A stretch of 64,000 bases of DNA from Straminergon stramineum (Eukaryota > Streptophyta > Bryopsida > Hypnales > Calliergonaceae), in contig OY987265.1 in the NCBI GenBank assembly GCA_963920665.1, forward strand, positions 38,941,001 through 39,005,000. Direction: 5' to 3'. Under the pieces are notes generated by a model. The model had not been told where the DNA came from. It saw only the letters and a list, made by a program, of their open reading frames with translations, and made no database searches. Positions 12,201 through 23,884 of this stretch are shown here, one piece after another (the stretch's first letter is position 1; the number at the start of each line of letters is the position of its first letter). Position numbers and translations under genes: made by a program.

Positions 12201-13483
12201 AGCAGCAAGTCCTGGCAGCTCGTCTGGTAGTTCAAACGTTAGTTCTCCTGGGAATTGCATTGGGTCGGTGAAATCATCCCATTCTGTTAGCATTGATTCT
12301 TTGACTTCAGTTTTGCCGCTGGACAAATCTGAAGGAGAGAGAGCTGATCGTAATCATGTTGTGGGCATCCCTCCTGCCCTGTCCGGTCTAGCGAATTATT
12401 CACATTCAGAAACACCGGATGCATCTGACACTACTGAACAGAGAATCGCCAGATCACAGGACTCGGGTACTACTTGTGTCAGTAACGAACCGATAACTAT
12501 TGCCCGAATTTCTGATCAGGCTGTCAGTGAGGATTCTCGAGCCTTGCATGAACAGCTGGATCGATCTGTCAAAGCTGACTCGAGATATGTTTCAGAATCT
12601 GAGATTCCTTTTCATGCGGTCGGTAATCAAATGAACTCCGCGGGAGTTAAATCAGGAAGTGTGATTGCGCCTGCATCGAGCTCTTCTTTGTCACGTCCGC
12701 GTTCTGAAGTAAGACCAAGTACGCGGAATTATACAGCCAAAAAGCCACCCGCTGCCCGAGTTGGTCCCAGCAACGCACTTGCTGGAATTCGCATCTTGCT
12801 CGCTGAGGACACGCCTGTTCTGGCGAAGGTTGCGACTATTATGTTGGAGAAATTGGGAGCTCGGGTTGTCGCTGTAGCGGATGGCATGCTAGCTGTTGAA
12901 ACCATTGCCAGATCACGCGGTGATCAAAGTGTTGTTAACTGCGAGGCATCTTCTACCCCGTTGGCGGTTGACCAGTTCGATCTAGTTCTCATGGACTGTC
13001 AGGTGAGCAGACCGGAACTATTAGTTTATCAATTCGTTCACTTGTCATGTATTTTAGTGTTTCCTCGAAGCTTCCTAACCAACTTGTGATCATTTTTGCG
13101 ATACAATTTATCTTTGAGATGTCTTGTCTTTCTCATTCTCGTAAGTCTCTTCACTTTTAAATCCCAATTCTCCTGTTGTGTAGTCTGTCTGTTTCTTTTG
13201 CAGGTGGATCAATCCTTGTTGTTTTGCTCGCGTTCGAGATAACCTAAACTCTTGTCCTGATCAGATGCCTAGAATGGACGGGTACGATGCAACAAAGGCC
13301 ATTCGGAAAGCAGAGGAAGGCAGGGATTGGCATTTGCCGATTGTTGCTTTAACTGCTCACGCCATGTCATCCGACGAAGCGAAGTGTCTGCAAGTGGGGA
13401 TGGATGCTTATCTCACGAAACCCATTGACAGCAAGCTTATGGTGTCAACAATTCTTGGTTTGACCAAGAAGGATACAGGCTAA
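6245..13483 (+). CDS. HK1: AHK1-type hybrid sensor histidine kinase
   Basis: Membrane hybrid histidine kinase of the plant AHK1 (osmosensor) type: autophosphorylates a His, then passes phosphate to its own receiver Asp and on to His-phosphotransfer proteins. Fourteen exons give about 1441 aa: 6245-6421, 6746-6988, 7258-8070, 8342-8589, 8813-8972, 9166-9292, 9608-9697, 9808-9996, 10313-10382, 10502-10544, 10665-10811, 10964-11659, 11899-13002, 13265-13483; all phases agree. Order: basic N-terminus, TM1 about 59-77, a roughly 350-residue outside loop with many N-x-S/T sites, TM2 about 433-456, DHp with SHELRTPMA (His495), N-box [11 protein letters not shown] (607-617), DTGCGID (679-685), GGTGLGL (708-714), receiver about 1299-1435 with E1304-D1305, phospho-acceptor D1367 in LMDCQ and K1421 in TKP. 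The receiver end closely resembles AHK1. It is longer than Arabidopsis AHK1 (about 1200 aa) because of a Ser-rich linker at about 1010-1295. No CHASE domain was recognised, which argues against a cytokinin receptor. Confidence 0.95.
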
Positions 13484-14481
13484 GAATTTTTTTGGTGCCT
13501 TCTCCAGTGTATATTTTTGTAGATTTAATGAGTGAGCTCGTGGAAACCGTATTTTCGAGCTGTTGAAGGTCTTCAACGCCCATCCCTTTTGACCTGGGTG
13601 ATTGAAGGTGTTGACGTCCTAGTCCAGAGTCTATTACTTCATCTCTTGTTTCAGGGATCCACGCATAGTTTAGTGTGGTAAAAGGAGAGCATCGTTGCAT
13701 CCTGGTGTTATACTGTAACCATATGGATGGCCCCGCTTTTTCCAAGTCGGTAAAAAATTTACCGTCTTGATCGTACCAGATTTTTATTTTGGACAGTGCT
13801 ACACTGTTCTTTAGTCAAATGTGTGAACGTGTACTTCTTATATCCCCTAAGGGAGATATACTGGACGACGCACAGTTTTGACCAAGCATTGCGTTCGCTG
13901 TGTTAGACAGAATCTGTTCATCAAAATTTCCTTAAGAAAAGGACGAAGTTTAGTTTGCATTAGTGGTCCAGTTTTAGATCGTCACTTCTTCAAGATTTTT
14001 ATACAAGGCTGTTTAGGAGTTGAGGTCGTGATGAGACTGAGGGAGAATTTTGTAAACTTCTGTTGGAAAATTTTGAAGGCAGGGCACCTCTGCATAACCA
14101 CGGCGGGCTGCGTGGTGGTCGAATGGTATCTTCATATGCCCGTCAGTTCGGTAGAGCAATTGTGGGCGACGCTTTGGAAAAAGGTGAATTTACTTTGACA
14201 GGCAAGTTGACCAGTTTGAGTGTTGTGAATTGCAAGCATGATTTCTCCTACATTGTGACCAATTGTGGTGAATTTCTTTTCCCCATTTGAAATTGACTCA
14301 AAAACAACAAGGTCAAACCTTCAGATTTTTGAAAATGCACTAAGATTTGCTCAATGACTTTTACAGATGAATCTTAACATATCCAATCTTTCACTTCCGC
14401 CACACAAATTCTCATTGTCTTGCAGACCTCAACCCTCAATGCTTGATAGTTTTGGACAAAACCTAGATGTGCTATAATATC
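13484..14481. other. 3' flank of the kinase gene
   Basis: GC-balanced to about 14250, then AT-rich. Probably holds the 3' untranslated region of the kinase. Short open frames here show no recognisable product. Confidence 0.4.
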
Positions 14482-14714
14482 CTTTAACCCTTGAACGACG
14501 CGGCGGACAATTATTGTCCGATGAATGACAAGGAATTCTCCTGTGTAGGACAGTATTGCAACTATTCATCCTCGGAATTAGGGGTGGAAAGGGAAGATCT
14601 TCTACAGTAGTTTGACTCCCAATGAGTATTTTTGATTTTTCTAAAGTGGATGATGGCACACAATTCCAAAATGGCTGATTTCCACGGTCACCAGCCCGGC
14701 ATTCAAGGGTTAAT
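14482..14714 (+). mobile_element. Solitary copy of palindromic repeat family P
   Basis: About 233 bases with matching terminal inverted repeats: TTTAACCCTTGAACG at the left and CATTCAAGGGTTAATG at the right (reverse complement CATTAACCCTTGAATG). The interior blocks ATGAATGACAAGGAATTCTC, AAGATCTTCTACAGTAGTTT and GATTTCCACGGTCACCAG recur in the cluster at 42136-43412 in both orientations. No coding capacity; a non-autonomous DNA-transposon-like element. Confidence 0.8.
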
Positions 14715-15031
14715 GTTGTCAATTTTGATATAAAATAATTAAAGTGAGGATGTTGAATGATATGAGAAATCATAAATTGGGATTGTTTGAAATTACAAAA
14801 AGATTGGATTCATTATGCCTAATTTTTAAAATAATGATGTTTTTTTGAAAGTGTAAGAAGTGTGAATGTAGAATGTATGAATTTTGGAAAAATTCCATAA
14901 AAAAATATGCTTCTCGTAGGTTGGTTGTACAAGACTCCGTTGAATATGTGGCTCATAGGCACTTGATAAGCACTAGCAAATTAAAAAACTAGTAGCCAAA
15001 GGATGATGTACCTTAAAATGACCAAACAATC

Positions 15032-15556
15032 AAATGCTTAACCCCTAAACGTCTAGAGTCATTTCCAGAATTGATGAATTGAGAAAAAGCATTATAAAAT
15101 GCAATTTGGAAGCATATTTTGGAATTGATATATCAATGAAAGGTGTATATTATGAGTTGTAGGTTCCATCTATATGGTTAGATTCACCAATGCTATCACC
15201 AATATTTTTAAATAAATCTTGAAAGGTGAATTTCGAAATTCCTTCTAAATTTGATTACAAGCAAAATATTATCATTTTTTGAGTAGAATTTGTTGGAATA
15301 GATTTGAAATGAGGTTCTTTTTACATGGTGATTTTTTAGAATTTTTGTATTTTTAAAATCTATGACTTCATCTTGGCAAATCCAATTTTGAACTAGAGCT
15401 AGTCAAATGCAATTTCGGCTTGGTCAACCACTTGACATACTTCCACATTGATAATTTTAGAAAAATATGTACTCTAGTATCACCAAATCCAACCCGTAGA
15501 TAGGACAAAAACTTGATAAAGTATCTCCAAAAATTAGTATAACTTTCATCTAAGAA
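15032..15556 (+). repeat. Dispersed repeat family R1, copy 2
   Basis: Aligns along its length with 1248-1785 in the same orientation; see that entry for the shared blocks. The flanks of the two copies do not match clearly, so the unit is likely about 525-540 bases. Confidence 0.8.
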
Positions 15557-17281
15557 GTTAGCATGAGATGTTTGAAGTGGGGCTTTTTTGTGCTCAATGA
15601 CAAATGAGAGGGTTAAAAGTTTTTATCTAAAATTTCACAATGTTCTAATCATCTTATAATTTTTAGTAGAGCTTGCAATCCATGGTGGAGACAAAATGAG
15701 AGCATTTTTTGGAGTCCCTATTGATTTAAAATTTTTTGAACTCATAAAGTATCAATAGAAGTGCTATATAAAGTTTGTGATTTATTTGACATTGCTATAC
15801 AAGTTTCCATAAAATGTTGTATTCATAGAATAGTTGAAATGGTGCAATTCCACATGCATACTAGTGCTTTGTCAAGATGTAAATTGTGGAAGGAAGCTTC
15901 AAAGCATATGACAATTTGTGAATTGTATAGACATGGCAGGTATGAGGGTAAGGTGTGAGATTTCAGTAAATTCTTTATAGGGAATTGGGTTTGAAAACAC
16001 TATATGAATATTGGACTTATATAAGGAAAATGGTATGTGCACACAAGTACATGTTGATTGAGTAAAGGAATAGCAACCTCACGACACTTGGAAGTGACCT
16101 TCGTTACTCAAGTGTGGCATTCATTTTTGTTGACTTGCACTTCATTTCTTAAAAAGGGCATTTATTCTTTGAAAAACAAGAGAAAAATCAATGGATATAG
16201 GGGGATGCCTAAGAATGTTTTGGAATATTTGAAGACTATTTAGAAAATAGTAGACTAACTTAGTAAGTCAAAGAACATAAATAATCTTGATGCGCTATCT
16301 AATGCCTCATACAATTTCCGCATACTAGATTCTTAATACTAATATATAGGTGAATAGGTGACTTAACTATAGAATGTAAAGGGAGATTAAAGTAGACATG
16401 ACCATCTTGTATAATGTTGTGGATTTGGCCCTCTAACAATGCTATTTTTTAGAAAGATTTGAGCACATGTTAGAATGTTTTGTTTTCAAGATGCCGAATT
16501 CAACTTCATGAAAAATTTAAATATTATAGTGGTTCACTATTTTCTTTGGAGGTTATTCTTGATGGAGATACAATAACCTTATGTAGAAGGAATGAAAATA
16601 AAACTAATACACAAATTTGTCCAATTAGGGAAGGCAAGTGAAGGTGATTGCTGAAAAATTCCCATTTTAATTTTATTAATTCTACACTTATAATTCTATA
16701 TTGTTTTAAATCAATATAATTCATAAATATTTTATTTTTCACAAATTTAAAATAGTGAGATTCTTTGGTGAATTAGTGATTTGCTCACTAATGGTATAAA
16801 TTAGGGTATTGGGATTCTTCTCTCAAGTTTCAACTCCATAATCCTCGGATGTCAATTTTATTGCACAATGAGGTTTGATAGAAAGTAGAAAAATTTTAAA
16901 TCACAACTTCAATCCAATGCACACTTTTTGAGAAATTAGTAGATCTCCAAGATATGGTAGTCTTGACCTAGTTTAAGGGATAAGGGTATGTTCCATAATT
17001 GACTTGTTCACCTAGGATTGACTATCCCCTAAAAAGATGTACACAAGTCCTATTTTTGCAATTACCCTCCCCCCCCCCCCCTTCCTTGAAAACAAAACAA
17101 AACCATTGACTTGGATTTGTCCCCCACTCCAATGCTGTTGATTTGCAAAACGTATGGTCTTTGATGGTGCCAATACAAAATACGATATTGTATATGATAT
17201 TGAATATAAAATTGAATATGATATTGAATACGATGTATTATATTTTCATATGAATACATTTGTATATATAGAATATGGAAT

Positions 17282-17284
<3 letters not shown>
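15557..17284. other. AT-rich intergenic DNA with a poly(C) run and ATATTGAATA repeats
   Basis: No gene seen. A run of 13 C lies at 17069-17081, and short imperfect repeats of a GATATTGAATA-like motif fill about 17180-17235 just before the AT microsatellite. Short open frames at 15761-15958 and 16524-16742 have no recognisable product. Confidence 0.55.

Positions 17285-17356
<72 letters not shown>
17285..17356. repeat. (AT)36 microsatellite
   Basis: An uninterrupted run of 36 AT dinucleotides. Open frames across it (poly Tyr-Ile on either strand) are artefacts of the repeat. Confidence 0.98.
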
Positions 17357-17358
<2 letters not shown>

Positions 17359-18779
17359 ATATACCAAATACAAAGGCAATATCCCATATTGGTTGCCACT
17401 GTAAGAGCTTTCAAAAAATATGAATAGGGGGTTACAAATTGTATTTTACAATAACAATCTACCAATTCATTAATTAATTGGTAGAACACACTTTTGTCAC
17501 TATCACCTCCAAAGAGGCAGTATCTATGTGACTGATTTGACTACTTATAGAAAGTAGTTGCACCTAATATTGACAGAATAGTTTGATACTTAGCTAGAAT
17601 GGATGAGATGTGCTTCCACCCCTTCCTAATTTCTCCAAAATTTCCTTTAGATTGTGTCAAAGATAGATTTGCCAAATCCAAGTTTAGACAACTTTTTCTT
17701 TCATTCCATTTTTAATTGGTTAATTCATTGTTATCCTAAATCACAATTTATGGGACATATACACTATATAGAAGATAAGAAGTTGGCTCTCCAAATATAT
17801 AAGGTAATTGAACCTAATTCTATCTGCTTCCCTAATTTTGTCAAGCATGCTTTCAATGAAGTATTATTAATATGGACTTAAAGTCTTAAATTGTGGTTGT
17901 AAATGTCTACACCTTTATAGATGGTGCTATATGATTGTAAAATTACACTTTGTAGAATCTTTAGTGAATGGTTGTGGATCTTTTTGAAGGTAATTCAAAC
18001 ATGCACCTATAATATACTTAAAGATTTTTTCAAGTCTCATTTAAAAAATTCACTAAAAGAACAAAAATTCTCCCAAGTTTTAATTTTGATTTTTTAAATT
18101 GATGATTTTCATTTATAATTTGCAAACAAAAAATAACCCTTTAGAATTATAATTTTGACTTTATCTATACACATCAACTTAACCCATAAAGGATGTTGAG
18201 GACTAAGAGTATTCAATGAATGACTTTCAAGGAAATTGTAGAATGAAGAATGCACCTAAATATCCAAGAATGTGATCATTTTTTATTGACTACCTTCGGA
18301 ATCATGAAGGTACATCTTTTTTGACTTAAGTGAAGAATTTAAAATTTTTCTACATTACCTAAATTCTTGTGTGTTGATTTGGCCGTAATAAGGTGGTGAT
18401 GCCTTAGTAATTTACATAGCATTGGCACATGGTTTGTTTCTTTAGGTTGTGATATTCTCCTTCCCTTGGTGTAAATTCCCCTTGGGAGTTAATTTTTAAA
18501 GGTTTGAGAAGCCCAATTTAGATTGCAACATGGTGTTTTTTAAACATTTCATATACAAGGTGCATAAATTGACCTATACACTAGTTCCAAAAGTTAGACA
18601 ATATTCATGCTAAGACAATGACACAATCATGGCACTTCTGATTTAGATCATTATTACACCTCCTACACATTTGAGAAGTTACAAAATGGCCATGTTTTAT
18701 ACACGTAAGTCACCATATTTGAGCATGATAAGGTTTAAATATGAAAATGAACTCTAAATGAAAAATGTTAAGGTAACTT
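17357..18779. other. AT-rich intergenic DNA, no gene seen
   Basis: AT-rich sequence with no supported exon. The 75-codon open frame at 17654-17881 has no recognisable motif. Confidence 0.55.
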
Positions 18780-18917
18780 AGCCTATGACAGGTCAAATGG
18801 GAACCAACCCATCACAAGCAAAATTATTCTAGTGGTGTACATTTCAGAACTGGAATGTATACAACTAATGTAATTTTGTCTGTGATGGGCTGGCTCCCAT
18901 TTGGCCTATCATAGGCT
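18780..18917. mobile_element. Foldback MITE-like hairpin element
   Basis: About 138 bases that fold on themselves. The left arm starts AGCCTATGACAGGTCAAATG and the reverse complement of the right arm starts AGCCTATGATAGGCCAAATG; pairing continues for about 47 bases through GGGA(A/G)CCA(A/G)CCCATCACA to CAAAATTA, leaving a loop of roughly 45 bases. The GGGAGCCAGCCCAT core also occurs in the ends of the element at 41696-42107, so the two may belong to one family. No coding capacity. Confidence 0.8.
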
Positions 18918-18920
18918 GAG

Positions 18921-19714
18921 GGCCTCTTCACACTATGGCTGTCCAAGTCGAGAGGCCGTGGGATTGAGTGGCCAAACTTTGGTGAGAGTCCAAGGAAATG
19001 AGCAATAAATAGGCCAAAAAAACTAGGAATTGGAGCCTTTGGCCGGCCCTAGTGTGAAGCCTCCAAAGGCCAAAGTCCAAAGTCCAAGCCCAAAGTCTGG
19101 GCCCAATGTCCAAACCTATTCCATTTTTTCCACTTCTAATCAATCCAATTTCTAAAATTTTCAATAAATTGTCACCCATGTGACAATTTTTTCAAGCAAA
19201 AAGTTAAAAAACATGAGAAAGGAGTCAAAAATAACCTTGGAAAAATAATTACAACACATGCTCTCATCATTAAACAAGGAATATGAAGGATATAAATGGA
19301 ATAAAAAGGTGGCATTAAACATTGAAGGGAAGTAGGTTCACAGAATGCAAAGACTCCCCATTGTAATGGTGGAGACTAGGGTTCAAACCCCAATGGGAAC
19401 ACAAATAAACAAATAAGGGCATCCTACCTATTTCTACAAAAACAGTCCGATCTAATGGTTGAAATTTTGTCAGATTCTAAAAAAACTTAATGGACTCTCG
19501 ACTAGAGTTTGGGTCGGCCAGAAATGGAGACCCAAACTCTAATCGAGAGTCCGTCGCCATGTAGGCATTGGGTTGCCATGTAGGCAGACAAGTGGGCGAC
19601 GGACTGTGGATTGTGCCTCGTGTGAAGGCTTGAGAGGCCGAACTCTTGGGTTTCTGCAATCTCATTGGCTGAAATCAACGGACTCTCGACCTTGTGCCAT
19701 AGTGTGAAGTGGCC
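18921..19714. mobile_element. Non-autonomous TIR element with CTGAG target duplication
   Basis: About 794 bases with terminal inverted repeats: GGCCTCTTCACACTATGGC at the left and, as reverse complement of the right end, GGCCACTTCACACTATGGC, with similarity continuing to a GTCGAGAG motif. Both ends are flanked by CTGAG in direct orientation (18916-18920 and 19715-19719), consistent with a 5-base target duplication. Inside is a second palindrome: GACTCTCGACTAGAGTTTGG at 19494 faces a mirrored copy ending near 19552. No transposase frame is seen. The superfamily is not assigned. Confidence 0.75.
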
Positions 19715-19719
19715 CTGAG

Positions 19720-20100
19720 TTACCTTAGTTGTCGAATTTTCAATCCAACAATATATGTCATCTCATATTTTAGTACATACTTCATATTCTAAGAGTAAAA
19801 TACAAGATCGTATATACGGTTTCCACCAGACCTTTAAGGGTTCAAGGATTTGATACTTTCGGGATAGCCCGCGCAGGTCGTGACCCCGAGGAATCGCTCT
19901 GGTGACCGTGATCTCTGTCGACGTTTGTGCCTTCGCAGCTGCGAATCATCAGTCGCTTGCAGGGTATTCAGTGCCATATTATTCAGAAGCGCCGTGTGGG
20001 AAAATTAGGGTATGAGAGCGGCCGATTTTTCTTAGTGAATGAGCGGACATTGCTCTGTTGTTATCTTAGCCAGAGCAATCAAGAGTCCAAGAGGGGAACA
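19720..20100 (+). promoter_or_regulatory. Upstream region and possible first exon of the TilS gene
   Basis: The synthase frame is open upstream of the first ATG back to about 19927, where CCTTCGCAG (ending 19938) looks like an acceptor. An upstream exon could therefore add an organelle transit peptide; no in-frame ATG occurs between 19927 and 20101. Composition becomes GC-balanced near 19860. Confidence 0.4.
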
Positions 20101-23100
20101 ATGGTGCTTCCATCACGGGAAGACGAAACGGTGCTGCAATCGGCTCCTCGACCTTTGGATGTCCACGCCGTCTTTGCCAGTCGAATGGCTGCGGCTGGAA
20201 TCCAACCTCAAGATCGCATTGGTACACCTTTACCTTGTGAAAGTGAATTCACGAGTTGTGTGGCAACCCGAGAGACAGTGTTTAGCTTGCAATGGCGTGT
20301 GTCTGAATTGACTGTTGGAGTGCAGCAATTGCTGTGTCCGGAGGTCCAGACAGCATGGCGCTGTGCTTACTGGCAAAACAATGGTGGCAAGGATTTCGCG
20401 AATCCGGGATTTATGCCGAGAGGCCGAAGGGCATTGTGGTCGACCATGGACTGCGTTCGGATAGTGCAGCAGAGGCTTTGCAAGTGCAAAGTTGGGTTTC
20501 AAATCTTGGTCAGTTTGCAGCCTGGCCATTGAGATTTCACCGTTATCGTTACCAACCACGGTTTTCCCTGAATGAGAACTGCTTTAGCTCTGTTTCAAGG
20601 GAATTTAGCAACAGGGTTTAACAGGGGTTTAGGGTTTAGGGTGTTGTATTTGATGGCATAGAAGTAGTCTTTTCACGTGAGGTGATGGGTGATTTAGATC
20701 TCGATTAAGCAAATGGGTAATGAAGTTTGTGCATGCATTGATGCAGGCATGGAGTGTCATGTGCTCAAGTGTGAATGGTTAAATGGACGGCCTGATTCTG
20801 GACACCTTCAAGAGGCAGCTCGTAACGCAAGGTTCTTCATTACTTTTGTCGTGGTATCTTGTTCCTGCCGCTTTTTGTGAAGGGAGAGTTCGGTCCTTCT
20901 CAGAAGGAATGCGTTACCATGTATGAGGTATTTGCGTTCCAACCTTCATTGAGTGTCTGCTGCAGGTATTCTCTTATGGAGCAGACATGCTGGAAGCATG
21001 GCATCGTCAATTTACTTACAGGCCATCAAGCCGATGATCAGGTTTATGCCCTCGTCGTCTTTGTGTCTTCTCATTTTCTGGGAGCGTGAAGTGGTGCTAC
21101 TTGACGAAGTTACTGTGGATGTTGCCCTGCGAGGAATTTTGACCGATTTCGAGTTCTTTGTCAAGGATCCATCACCCAGTCCTTCTGAGGAGATCCAGCA
21201 GCTTCGTGAACAACCACCCTGACATTTTTGTGGTTGGCAATCTTCATCAGGCAGAGCTCTTCATGATGAGGTTGGCACGCAACAGTGGCATTATTGGCTT
21301 AGCGGGAATGGCCTTTGTGTCTCACTTTTACTCCCGTCGGCCGACGTCGATGAACCATACCGGGTTGTTATTAGTGAGACCTTTGCTTCATTTTTCTAAG
21401 CAAGACTTATACGCAGTATGTCCCATCATCCTCACCCGTTTTTGCAATGGCATGGGACATAATCTCGAATGCGCTGAGTTCAAACACGATTAGAGCATCA
21501 ATTTCTTTATGCCTTGCCGTGCTGGAGCTTGTAAAAAATATCTTTAATGGCAGTAATCTTAATTTCCGGTTCTCAGTGCACAATTTTCTACCGTTCTCTG
21601 GCTGCCTGTCTTTCTTCGGATGTTTTCCTTCAGATCAGAAGCTCAAGCTTTTCAACGGATGAAGAGTGTTTACATATATCGAAGTTTGGGGGCTTATGCC
21701 TTGAGACTTTACTTGTTTAAGTGAAATGTGCTCTTATCTTGGCAAATATGATCAGGTATGTAGGGATGCAGGACAGGAGTGGGTTGAAGATCCTACCAAT
21801 TCAAATCTCACATTTGCTCGTAATCGCATTCGCCAAGTTCTTTCAGATCCTCTTTATGGTGAGTTGGAGACTTTGCTACAGAGTTTTTGAAGTTAACTTC
21901 TTGATTGGATGGGTTTTGCTTTGCATGTCGTGATTTTTAATAACGTCATCTTGCCTCAGAGATAACTCTCCTTACTCTCCTTGTCATTTCTGTTGCTTGC
22001 AGACGATTCTAGGCGGCAAATTCATCACTTGATAGCTGCCTGTAGGCAAACACGGGCAGTCCTTGACAAAGCCAGAGACGAACTGTTGGCGAAGACTGTT
22101 ACGGTCTCTAAGGTGAAAACCTGACTCCTTTTCTGTTGCTTCCATGCTACCCTTTTTTCGAAATTTCAAGTGTAGTGATCGGTAATATTGTATTGCGTTG
22201 ATATAATTTTTCCTCGAATACTTGTATAATAATTCGGCTGTAGTGGCAGATTAAGGTCCATCTCTGGTCCTAAACTGATACTTTGTGTGCCCAGGATTTG
22301 GCTTATGTTGCGATTGATTTGAACCACCTTGCTTCCAGTAATGCAATTGATGCAGTTCTTGGCAGAGCCTTGGTGGCCGTACTGCAGGCGAGTTTTTTTT
22401 CAATCTTATGTTGTTCACAGTATCTGGTAACAAAACTCTATAAACTGTTTAATTTATCGGGCTGCACATTACTGGACATCTTCTGCATTCGTATTAAGTA
22501 GTTGCAATTTCGGTTGATACGACGTGCCCTCAAACAGCATGGCTGACATGCTGACATGCTGTCTTCCTGGGTAAGGGCTTCAGTTTGTAGCGCAGAGGGA
22601 GAAGCCACCTCGTGGAAAAGCACTGAAGATATTGATGGACAAAATTAGCCAGCCCCCTTTCAAGGTACACCCCATTGTGATTAACTTGCACTAAACTGCG
22701 AGCTGGAAATTATACAACTTCAACTTGATTTTTCCATTCTTGTCCATTTTAATGGGGATTCACTGCATAACTTTTATTTGTCGCTCACATCTGTCATTGA
22801 TGCTATATGTATTCTGATTTTATGTGATATTCCGTACTCCATGATCTTTGGGGCTCACAGACTGCCGTGATATGCAGGAAGCCTTCACTTTAGCTGGTTG
22901 CCATGTATCGCCTGCTCCAGGCTCTAAGGGTTCCAAGGTCATGGTGTGCTTGTCTCCCGAGTCTCCAACACCTGCGTTGGGATCGGATTTGATGTCGTGG
23001 GAATCAAGTGCAGTTGTAACATCTACAAAAGTGGATTCAAGAGGTCCTCGCTTACGGAATCCTGAAGACGTACGTTGTGAAGGGGGCAAGCAACCCATTC

Positions 23101-23884
23101 TCGATGCCAGTAGTGGAGCACCAAATGTGTTGGACCAAGGGAGAAAGCTTGGACTAGTCTCGGAGCAGGTCGCTACTCTTTTGAACTCATTAAAAATTGA
23201 GATTGCTGAGACTATGAGTAAGACCATAGAAGAGTGTAAAAGAAGCGAACCAAGAGATAAGGGTTTTTTATATGGATTAGATAATCGTAGGCAAATGCTT
23301 CCGTTAGCACACACTTGCTACTTTATGAATAGGTATTTAGTTTCCTGGGGCCCAAAAGTAATACCTGCCAAGTCGAACGAAATACAATGTATGACTTTGA
23401 GCGGCGATCAAAGAGGTAGATGCTGTCTTTTGAGGGACAATCCAGCTGCATGGGTCCGGCACTACCAGGAGACAGATTTTGACCATCTCACTCGCGTTCT
23501 GAAGACGGATTTCAAATCCAAGAGTAATGACAAGGTTAACAGCTGGTGTGTCTATCGACTCGAGAGTGATTTGTATGGTGCGAATGAAGAGAAAAGTCGT
23601 CTAATGCAGCTGGAGTTGACCAAGTCTCCTTACAAGAGAGATACAAGTCAAAAACCCAAACCTCGCAACATCAAGAATCCGAAATTCGACCCGACTTATT
23701 GTGGCGGTTATGTGACTTCGAAGGCTCAGCGAGTCCTGGCTATTCTCCGGTGTATCCCGAAGCCTGTGAGACGAGGACTACCCGTACTTGTGAATGCTGA
23801 AGGTTTACTACTAGCAATTCCGGTACAGAATTTATTTCTTCTCATTTCGTGGTGCAGGATCCCATTCTAAAGAACCCTTGTTGA
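20101..23884 (+). CDS. RSY3: tRNA(Ile)-lysidine synthase, organellar (TilS/RSY3-type)
   Basis: N-type ATP pyrophosphatase that attaches lysine to C34 of the CAU-anticodon tRNA-Ile so that it reads AUA; in plants the role is expected in plastids (Arabidopsis homologue RSY3). Eleven exons give about 662 aa with consistent phases: 20101-20221, 20326-20508, 20747-20831, 20966-21041, 21251-21415, 21756-21858, 22003-22112, 22295-22387, 22584-22664, 22878-23822, 23858-23884. The ATP loop SGGPDS is at 45-50 (split off by intron 1), followed by VDHGLR, the GHQADDQ motif completed by AELFMMRLARNSG in the next exon, and VEDPTNSN, all hallmarks of TilS. Intron 8 begins GC (CAG|GCGAGT), a GC-AG intron. 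The long tenth exon holds about 270 poorly conserved residues before a TilS-like end (RRGLPVLVNAEG). If intron 10 is kept, the protein ends at 23870. The true start may lie in an upstream exon with a transit peptide. Confidence 0.92.
20614..20641 (+). repeat. Telomere-like TTTAGGG motif in TilS intron 2
   Basis: Within the intron, GGGTTTAACAGGGG is followed by TTTAGGGTTTAGGG, that is, two exact plant-type telomere units and degenerate neighbours. It may be an interstitial telomeric sequence left by repair, or a chance telo-box-like motif. Confidence 0.6.

Noticed and set aside
17062..17489. Tyr-Ile-rich open frames
   Set aside because: Translation of the (AT)36 microsatellite and nearby simple repeats.
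19371..19400. GGTTCAAACCCC resembling a tRNA T-arm or polymerase III B box
   Set aside because: No matching acceptor stem, D-arm or A box at the right spacing; a SINE origin is possible but unsupported.
20039..20311. 90-codon open frame overlapping TilS exon 1 and intron 1
   Set aside because: Out of frame with the conserved synthase exons; a shadow frame.
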